Below are positions 59,059 through 64,000 of a stretch of 64,000 nt of DNA, piece by piece; position 1 is the stretch's first letter; the number at the start of each line of letters is the position of its first letter. The stretch is from Sporomusa ovata DSM 2662 (GTDB lineage Bacteria; Bacillota; Negativicutes; Sporomusales; Sporomusaceae). The notes under the pieces are model-generated. The model was not told the origin of the DNA, made no database searches, and worked only from the letters and a program-made list of their open reading frames with translations. The stretch is from positions 62,001-126,000 of the forward strand of contig NZ_ASXP01000002.1 of the NCBI RefSeq assembly GCF_000445445.1, in the 5' to 3' direction. Position numbers and translations under genes: made by a program.

Positions 59059-59087
59059 ATTATATTCTGATTATTCTTAACTGTCAA
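59059..59087 (-). promoter_or_regulatory. Consensus sigma-70 promoter of fru operon
   Basis: Minus strand TTGACA (59082-59087), 17-base spacer, TATAAT (59059-59064): both hexamers perfect. Between it and fruR are AACAATCACAAATAAGCACG-like short repeats that could be the FruR operator. Confidence 0.85.
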
Positions 59088-59112
59088 TATCCTATCTATG
59101 AAAATTATTAAA

Positions 59113-59166
59113 AAAGACAGAGGATGTGCATCAATCTGAACTGCACCATCTACTGTCTTTTTATCT
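59113..59166. terminator. Terminator-like hairpin
   Basis: AAAAGACAG...TGTGC / GCAC...CTGTCTTTTT between the MFS gene and the fru promoter, T-rich on both strands. It may insulate the fru promoter. Confidence 0.55.
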
Positions 59167-59233
59167 TTTAGCGCCCCTAAACTTCTCTCTGTATATTACT
59201 TTCAGCCGTGTATACTGGCAGTGCATCACGCAG

Positions 59234-60478
59234 TTATAAAATACCTTTTTGGGCCAGTACAGCCTGTGCTTCAGACCTCCAGGCCGTTAAGTGCCAGGCA
59301 AAAATTACTGCACCAAGCAGTACCAGCACACCGCCAATGATAAAGGTAGCCGCAGTCCCAATCAGACCTGCCACATGACCGGCAAGCAAACTGCCAATTG
59401 GCCCAATACCACCAAAAGACAATACATATAGACTCATCACCCGTCCACGCTTATCCTCATCAACCAGCGTTTGCACAATCGTATTGGTTGAGGCCAGCTG
59501 GGCAATCATTCCAAAACCCATAACAAGGGCAATACTAAGCGATATCCATAGTGTTGTTGATAACGAAAATCCGATTAATCCCACCGCAAAAACAATGGAA
59601 GTTACTGTAATGACTTTTTCAATACCTACTATACTTTTGCGGGAAGCTAAAAAAATGGTACCCATAAGCGCACCCAGGCCGAAGGCTGCCATTAACCAGC
59701 CTAGCGTCTCTGAGCCACCGTGGAGCACTTGTCCGGCAAATAGCGGCATCAGCGGCAGTACAGGAAAACCTACTAAACTTACCAGCACCAGTAGGAAAAG
59801 CACCATCCGGATAGGCAGCAGCTTATAGGTATAAACAAGGCCTTCTTTCAAGCCTGCCAGAATATTTTCCGAATCAGCTGCCGGCATCTGCGGCTTTGTC
59901 AACTTTATTGCCAACAGTGCCCCAAGGATGGCAATATAGCTCAGTCCATTAAACAAATAACATAATCCCTCGCCAAAGACAGCAATCGCCAGTCCTGCCA
60001 CTGAAGGTCCAATAATCCGTGCACCATTAAACATCGCAGAATTTAATGCAATAGCGTTAGGTAAATCTGCCTTGTCTTCAACAATCTGAGCAACAAACGC
60101 CTGCCGGGCCGGCATATCAAATGAGTTAATCATCCCTAATATCATGTTAAGTACAACAATCTGCCATACCTCAATTGTACCGCTAAATACCAGTGCGGCC
60201 AGCGCCAGTGCCTGCACCATGCTTAATACCTGCGTCCAAAGGATCACCCGATATCTGTTCCAACGGTCTAAAAATACCCCTGCAAGCGGAATGAGCACAA
60301 TTCCTGCAATTTGGCCGGAAAAATCAACAGTACCCAATACTTCTGGTGACTGTGTCAAACGATATACCAACCAAACAGTTGCCGTCCGCTGCATCCAGGT
60401 ACCAATAAGCGACAGACCATGGCCAAAATAAAATAATCGATAATTGCGATGTTGTAACGCCCGAAAGGTTTCTTTCAT
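59234..60478 (-). CDS. MFS exporter (EntS/MFS_3 type)
   Basis: 414-residue 12-helix transporter. HRNYRLFYFGHGLSLIGTWM (TM1 signature of MFS_3 exporters), motif A-like GVFLDRWNRYRVILW, NMILGMINSFDMPARQAFVAQIVEDK, and VDEDKRGRVMSLYVLSFGGI. Related to enterobactin and macrolide exporters; the substrate is unknown. GGGGATAAG ahead of the ATG. Followed (in reading direction) by the fru promoter region; upstream is the P5C-reductase-like gene on the same strand after a hairpin. Confidence 0.88.
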   Translation of the reverse strand: MKETFRALQHRNYRLFYFGHGLSLIGTWMQRTATVWLVYRLTQSPEVLGTVDFSGQIAGIVLIPLAGVFLDRWNRYRVILWTQVLSMVQALALAALVFSGTIEVWQIVVLNMILGMINSFDMPARQAFVAQIVEDKADLPNAIALNSAMFNGARIIGPSVAGLAIAVFGEGLCYLFNGLSYIAILGALLAIKLTKPQMPAADSENILAGLKEGLVYTYKLLPIRMVLFLLVLVSLVGFPVLPLMPLFAGQVLHGGSETLGWLMAAFGLGALMGTIFLASRKSIVGIEKVITVTSIVFAVGLIGFSLSTTLWISLSIALVMGFGMIAQLASTNTIVQTLVDEDKRGRVMSLYVLSFGGIGPIGSLLAGHVAGLIGTAATFIIGGVLVLLGAVIFAWHLTAWRSEAQAVLAQKGIL

Positions 60479-60619
60479 AGCTTATCCCCTATTATTCTCC
60501 AACTAATGACGTACGTGCGTTTTCCGGTACTCCGAAGGTGTTACCTGACATGTTTTCCGGTCATAGCCGGCATTAAAAATTATTCGTAATAAAATTCTTT
60601 TATCCTGCCGAAATGTTAA

Positions 60620-60649
60620 ATTGGGAGACGCCTTATGGCATCTCCCAAT
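60620..60649 (-). terminator. Hairpin after the P5C-reductase-like gene
   Basis: ATTGGGAGA(T)GCC / GGC(G)TCTCCCAAT stem (one mismatch) 21 bases beyond the gene's stop; only a weak T-run follows, so termination is uncertain. Confidence 0.5.
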
Positions 60650-60670
60650 GATACACTGCCTTTATTTACT

Positions 60671-61357
60671 TTACATTCGCAGTTTTGCCCTGATCGCCCT
60701 GACAATATCGCGGGCAAACGGACCCAGGTCATCATCAGCATAGGCTTTCAATATCCCGGCAGCCACCTGACGGATAGCGCTTTTTATTACATCCGCATTG
60801 GCATAAGGCTGGCAGCGCAATGTTTCTTCAATAAGCACGGCAGCTGTCAAGGCCTTTTCGGCCGCCTGCGTATTTATATAGGTTACAATATCCGCATTGC
60901 CAATTATAATTTTGCCTACCGGCGCAAAAATCTCCTGTGCCAGTAACGCCAGTTCAGCAGGCTTTTCATTTACAATAATAACCGGCTCGGCACCTAATGC
61001 CATTTCACTGGCCTGAGCAACAAATTTAGCCCCAATACAGACGACCTGTTTTGCTGATGCTGATTCCAGCGCATGCTGGGCTACATTTGTAGCTACATTA
61101 ATGATAGTTACTGGCTGGTGCAACTGGTTAAAATCTTTTATCAAACTGATGACCTCCCGGTCAGGAACTGCCAGAATAATTGTTCCCAGTTCAGCTAGTT
61201 CTTCCAGACTGGCAGCAGGCAAAACTCCCAGTTCCTCCGCTACCGCCTGTAGCCGGCTATCTTCACGGTCAAAAATTTTCAATTTTACATGGTCTGCTAG
61301 TTTCCCAGCCAATACTTTGCCCATTCGGCCAACACCAATTAATCCGATATGCCTCAT
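60671..61357 (-). CDS. NAD(P)-binding oxidoreductase, P5C-reductase-like
   Basis: About 229 residues: Rossmann start MRHIGLIGVGRMGKVLAGKL, then TIILAVPDREVISLI, VTIINVATNV, VVCIGAKFVAQASEMALG. It resembles the N-terminal NAD(P)-binding domain of pyrroline-5-carboxylate reductase/F420-dependent NADP reductases, with a helical C-terminal part (VLIEETLRCQPYANADVIKS) that lacks the P5C signature. Substrate unknown. ATG 61357 is taken because it begins the Rossmann strand; a start 18 bases upstream is possible. It could sit with the frameshifted proC story only by family resemblance. Confidence 0.75.
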   Translation of the reverse strand: MRHIGLIGVGRMGKVLAGKLADHVKLKIFDREDSRLQAVAEELGVLPAASLEELAELGTIILAVPDREVISLIKDFNQLHQPVTIINVATNVAQHALESASAKQVVCIGAKFVAQASEMALGAEPVIIVNEKPAELALLAQEIFAPVGKIIIGNADIVTYINTQAAEKALTAAVLIEETLRCQPYANADVIKSAIRQVAAGILKAYADDDLGPFARDIVRAIRAKLRM

Positions 61358-61607
61358 TCTTTCCAGCCACCCCATCCATTGTTAGGTTACATTTCCTGTC
61401 TTGTGCTCATACAATATAGTAAGCTCTTGTAATATATGTTTCCAGACGCTAGGTGGTGCAAACGCCTGTTTTAGAATTTAACTTCTATTTTACAAAATGC
61501 TAACATACTCCCGCACCTTTGCCCGTACAATTAAATATATAGGCAGGCCACTTAACTATTTGCCGTTTTTTACTCAGTTATGTTTAGATAAGAAGGGGGA
61601 TTGCTTT

Positions 61608-62993
61608 TTGATTAAGTACTATGTGTTAGACACCAATGTGTTGTTACACTCTCCCTATGCGATGACTGCTTTTAACGAACACACGGTAATCATTCCCGAG
61701 GTAGTGCTGGAAGAACTTGACCGGTTCAAATCTGAAACCAGTGAACGCGGCACCAATAGCCGCTTGGTCAGCCGGATGATTGACAATTTCCGGACCCAGG
61801 GCAATCTTTTGACTGGCGTCGCACTCAATGAACAAGGTGGGCTAATGCGTATTGAATCCAACCACCTGGATACTCCAATGCCGCCGTACTGGGAAAAAGG
61901 AAAGCATGACAACCGTATTTTGCAAGTATGTAAAGGTCTGGCTGAAGACAATCTGGACACCATTTTAGTCAGCCGTGACACCAACATGCGAGTAAAAGCC
62001 TCCATTATAGGCATTCACGCCGAAGACTTCCGTAATGAAAAAGTAGCCAGTGTCGAAGAACAGTATACTGGCCGCGCTATAGTATATACCTCTTCCGGAA
62101 TTATCGACACTTTTTATCAAGATGATGGCAATGTGTTAGACCCTGACAAGCTCCAGGTTTTTGATGAAGCCAGCCATAGAATGACCCCTATTGAGCTTGT
62201 AACCAATCAATTTTTGTTAATCCGCTCTTCAGACAACGACCGCCACACTGCCCTTGGGCGATTTGACGGTCAAAAAGTCGTGCAGTTACAATACCGGAGT
62301 CGCAATCCTTTTGGCGTTTCGCCGCGCAATGTCGGTCAGGTATTCATGCAAGAATGCCTGATGCTGAGCGCGGAAGAGGCGCCACTTGTTATTATTAAAG
62401 GTCCGGCCGGCACAGCCAAAACCTTCTATTCGCTGGCTGTCGGCCTATACAACCATCTTGACTGCCGCCCCCGTGCCTACCATCACCTATTAATCTGCCG
62501 CCCCAATGTACCAATGGACGAAGACCTTGGCTTCCTTCCCGGCTCTGAACAAGACAAAATTGATCCGTACATGCGAGCCATTCGCGACAACTTATTTACC
62601 CTTATGTCCAGCCATAACATAACCGAGCCCAAAGAAATCGAACAAGCTGAAGACACCGTACAGATGCTGTTTGACAAACGTATTGTGCAAACTGAAGCCC
62701 TGGCCTATCAGCGAGGACGTTCACTGCAAAAATACTGGATTATCCTTGACGAAATGCAAAACTCCACACCCCGTCAGGCCAAAGGAGTCATTACCCGCCC
62801 CGGCCTTGGCACCAAAATTATCCTCCTCGGTGACCCGGAACAAATTGACCACCCCTTCCTTGACAGTCGCACCAACGGTCTGGTCTATGCAGCAGAAAAA
62901 ATGAAAGGCAGCAACCTCTGTTTTCAAGTAACTTTACATCATGATGAATGCGAACGTTCACCACTGGCCGCTGAGGCCTCTCTGAGGCTGTAA
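61608..62993 (+). CDS. PIN-PhoH family ATPase (PhoH2/YlaK type)
   Basis: 461-residue fusion. PIN RNase domain at 1-130 (YYVLDTNVLLHSPYAM with the first acidic residue, VVLEELDRFKSE, LVSRDTNMRVKA) and a PhoH ATPase/helicase domain from about 230 (Walker A GPAGTAKTF, VPMDEDLGFLPGSEQDKIDP, Walker B IILDEMQNSTP, ITRPGLGTKIILLGDPEQID). PhoH2-type proteins cut RNA coupled to ATP-driven unwinding. TTG start at 61608 behind AAGGGGGA; upstream in-frame codons do not resemble the family. Monocistronic with a perfect terminator. Confidence 0.92.
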   Translation: MIKYYVLDTNVLLHSPYAMTAFNEHTVIIPEVVLEELDRFKSETSERGTNSRLVSRMIDNFRTQGNLLTGVALNEQGGLMRIESNHLDTPMPPYWEKGKHDNRILQVCKGLAEDNLDTILVSRDTNMRVKASIIGIHAEDFRNEKVASVEEQYTGRAIVYTSSGIIDTFYQDDGNVLDPDKLQVFDEASHRMTPIELVTNQFLLIRSSDNDRHTALGRFDGQKVVQLQYRSRNPFGVSPRNVGQVFMQECLMLSAEEAPLVIIKGPAGTAKTFYSLAVGLYNHLDCRPRAYHHLLICRPNVPMDEDLGFLPGSEQDKIDPYMRAIRDNLFTLMSSHNITEPKEIEQAEDTVQMLFDKRIVQTEALAYQRGRSLQKYWIILDEMQNSTPRQAKGVITRPGLGTKIILLGDPEQIDHPFLDSRTNGLVYAAEKMKGSNLCFQVTLHHDECERSPLAAEASLRL

Positions 62994-63000
62994 CTGCGAA

Positions 63001-63039
63001 CAGGCCCCAGGCTCAATTGAGCCTGGGGCCTGTTTTTTA
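63001..63039 (+). terminator. Terminator of the PIN-PhoH gene
   Basis: Perfect 16-base palindromic stem CAGGCCCCAGGCTCAA / TTGAGCCTGGGGCCTG followed by six T. Confidence 0.9.
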
Positions 63040-63054
63040 CCGAGTTAGGGGAGC

Positions 63055-64000
63055 TTAAGGAAGCTTCTGATAAAGAATAACACAATTCTTAGACATACTT
63101 TTGCCTTTATATAAGGCTTCATCTGCATTTTTAATACTTTCATCAAAGCCTAAATTTCGATCTAACTCTGCCACACCCAGCGTTATTGTCACCGACAAAT
63201 TCTTTTCATCATAACGAAAATTGGCCGTTTCGATAACTTTCCGTATTCTTTCAGCAACAACCATGCCTCCTGTCAGATCAATATCAGGCAGCATCAGCAA
63301 AAATTCTTCGCCACCCCAGCGCGCTATGGCATCTTCTTCCCGCAAAACTGAGCTCATTATATTAGCAACATCTTTGAGCACCAAATCACCACAGTCGTGC
63401 CCGTAGGTATCATTTATTCGCTTGAAATTATCAATATCACCTAAAATAAGCGTTGTCTTGCCCCTGCTTTGCTCCAGGCGGGCTGCTTCCGCTTTGACCC
63501 GTTTGGTCATACACCATCGGTTTGATAAACCGGTTAAATAATCTGTCATAGCAGTGGTCTCAATTTTTGCCAGCGTCACATTCAATTTCTCATTCCTGGC
63601 TTCTAATTCCTGAGCATATTTCAGCAAAGTCTCCTTGGACTTTTTCAGGTCCAGATGTACCTTTATCCTTGCACATAATTCAGGAGAATAAAATGGTTTT
63701 GTTATGTAATCCTGTCCTCCGGCCTCAAATCCCTTAACTACATTTTGCGAATCCGATATGGACGTAATGAAAATTACGGGAATATCCGCAGTCGCTGGCT
63801 CTGCTTTAAGTGCCTTGCAAACAGATAGACCATCAATTCCAGGCATGATTATATCCATCAGAATCAAATCCGGCTTCTTTTCTTTAGCTAATTCAAGCGC
63901 AAGCTGGCCGTTAATTGCCTCCAGTATTTCATATTTATCGCCAAGAAATCTGCGAATGATCTTAATTTCCACCAGGCTATCATCGACAATTAAAATCTGC
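63055..64000 (-). CDS. Response-regulator diguanylate cyclase, 5' end beyond window
   Basis: The frame is open through the right edge: ILIVDDSLVEIKIIRRFLGD (receiver strand 1 with the acidic pair) stands at the edge, then phospho-acceptor Asp in PDLILMDIIMPGIDG, Thr and Lys in VIFITSISD and YITKPF. A coiled-coil linker (KETLLKYAQELEARNEKLNV) leads to a GGDEF domain: DYLTGLSNRW, LILGDIDNFKRINDTYGHDC, and active-site RWGGEEFLL (GGEEF). It makes cyclic di-GMP on phosphorylation (PleD-like single receiver). The inhibitory RxxD motif is not evident. An internal GTG near 63972 is not the true start. Confidence 0.92.
   Translation of the reverse strand, partial: QILIVDDSLVEIKIIRRFLGDKYEILEAINGQLALELAKEKKPDLILMDIIMPGIDGLSVCKALKAEPATADIPVIFITSISDSQNVVKGFEAGGQDYITKPFYSPELCARIKVHLDLKKSKETLLKYAQELEARNEKLNVTLAKIETTAMTDYLTGLSNRWCMTKRVKAEAARLEQSRGKTTLILGDIDNFKRINDTYGHDCGDLVLKDVANIMSSVLREEDAIARWGGEEFLLMLPDIDLTGGMVVAERIRKVIETANFRYDEKNLSVTITLGVAELDRNLGFDESIKNADEALYKGKSMSKNCVILYQKLP

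Noticed and set aside
59234..60478. Antibiotic-resistance or siderophore-export assignment for the MFS gene
   Set aside because: Fold-level resemblance to EntS-type exporters does not define substrate, and no biosynthetic genes are adjacent.
61608..62993. Toxin-antitoxin interpretation of the PIN domain
   Set aside because: PIN is fused to a PhoH ATPase in the common PhoH2/YlaK layout and no antitoxin gene precedes it within an operon.

Overview
The window looks like chromosome of a spore-forming, diderm, acetogenic Firmicute of the Negativicutes, most likely Sporomusa or a close relative. This is inference from content: an outer-membrane porin with an S-layer-homology (SLH) domain, an RND efflux pump, corrinoid methyltransferases with two BCCT (betaine/carnitine/choline) transporters, a B12 riboswitch, a tRNA-Sec, and T-box and glycine riboswitches. 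No taxonomic search was possible.

Layout. 1-2.6 kb: a TAXI-type TRAP transporter whose permease runs off the left edge. 2.7-10.8 kb: a graveyard of truncated and frameshifted genes (RNase HI fragment, XRE-methyltransferase fusion, cystathionine-synthase/MetQ chimera, sigma-54 regulator and DUF1638 pieces, IS1380 and IS3 remnants, an AraC piece). Inside it one intact BCCT transporter still has a textbook sigma-54 promoter. 10.9-13.3 kb: tRNA-Sec, then amt-glnK behind a leader with two ANTAR-type hexaloop hairpins. 13.3-19.6 kb: a Fur-controlled feoAB operon ending in an unannotated Cys-rich small gene, then a B12-riboswitch operon (cbiL plus a corrinoid ABC importer). 20-26.8 kb: a decayed CHAP-like gene, a Crp/Fnr regulator, an RND pump with its adaptor, a small secreted protein and a methyltransferase. 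26.8-30.1 kb: a wrecked glycine-cleavage operon whose glycine riboswitch survives but is cut off by an antisense group II intron. 30-38.3 kb: serS and serC (each with T-box leader; serC's is double), a family-4 uracil-DNA glycosylase, a thioredoxin-reductase-like flavoprotein, an Fe-S aldo/keto reductase, a TPR protein and a lone ABC ATPase.

38.5-48.6 kb: SLH porin, MFS transporter, a chemoreceptor remnant, then the metabolic centre: BCCT transporter, MttB-family methyltransferase, methyl-THF:corrinoid methyltransferase and corrinoid protein, with a sigma-54 promoter and a divergent PAS/AAA+ sigma-54 activator flanked by inverted repeats. The genes together suggest import and demethylation of a quaternary amine such as glycine betaine, with methyl groups passed through a corrinoid protein to tetrahydrofolate and into acetogenesis; the B12 importer supplies the cofactor. 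48.6-52.6 kb: two decayed MerR loci, a frameshifted proC, an intact IS110 element. 52.9-59 kb: a CYPRRY-repeat protein and the full fructose PTS operon. 59-64 kb: MFS exporter, a P5C-reductase-like protein, a PIN-PhoH protein and a response-regulator diguanylate cyclase cut by the right edge.

No CRISPR array, phage or classical defence island was seen. The most distinctive material is regulatory RNA (at least six leader elements), the sigma-54 quaternary-amine locus with a decayed second copy, and unusually heavy gene decay.
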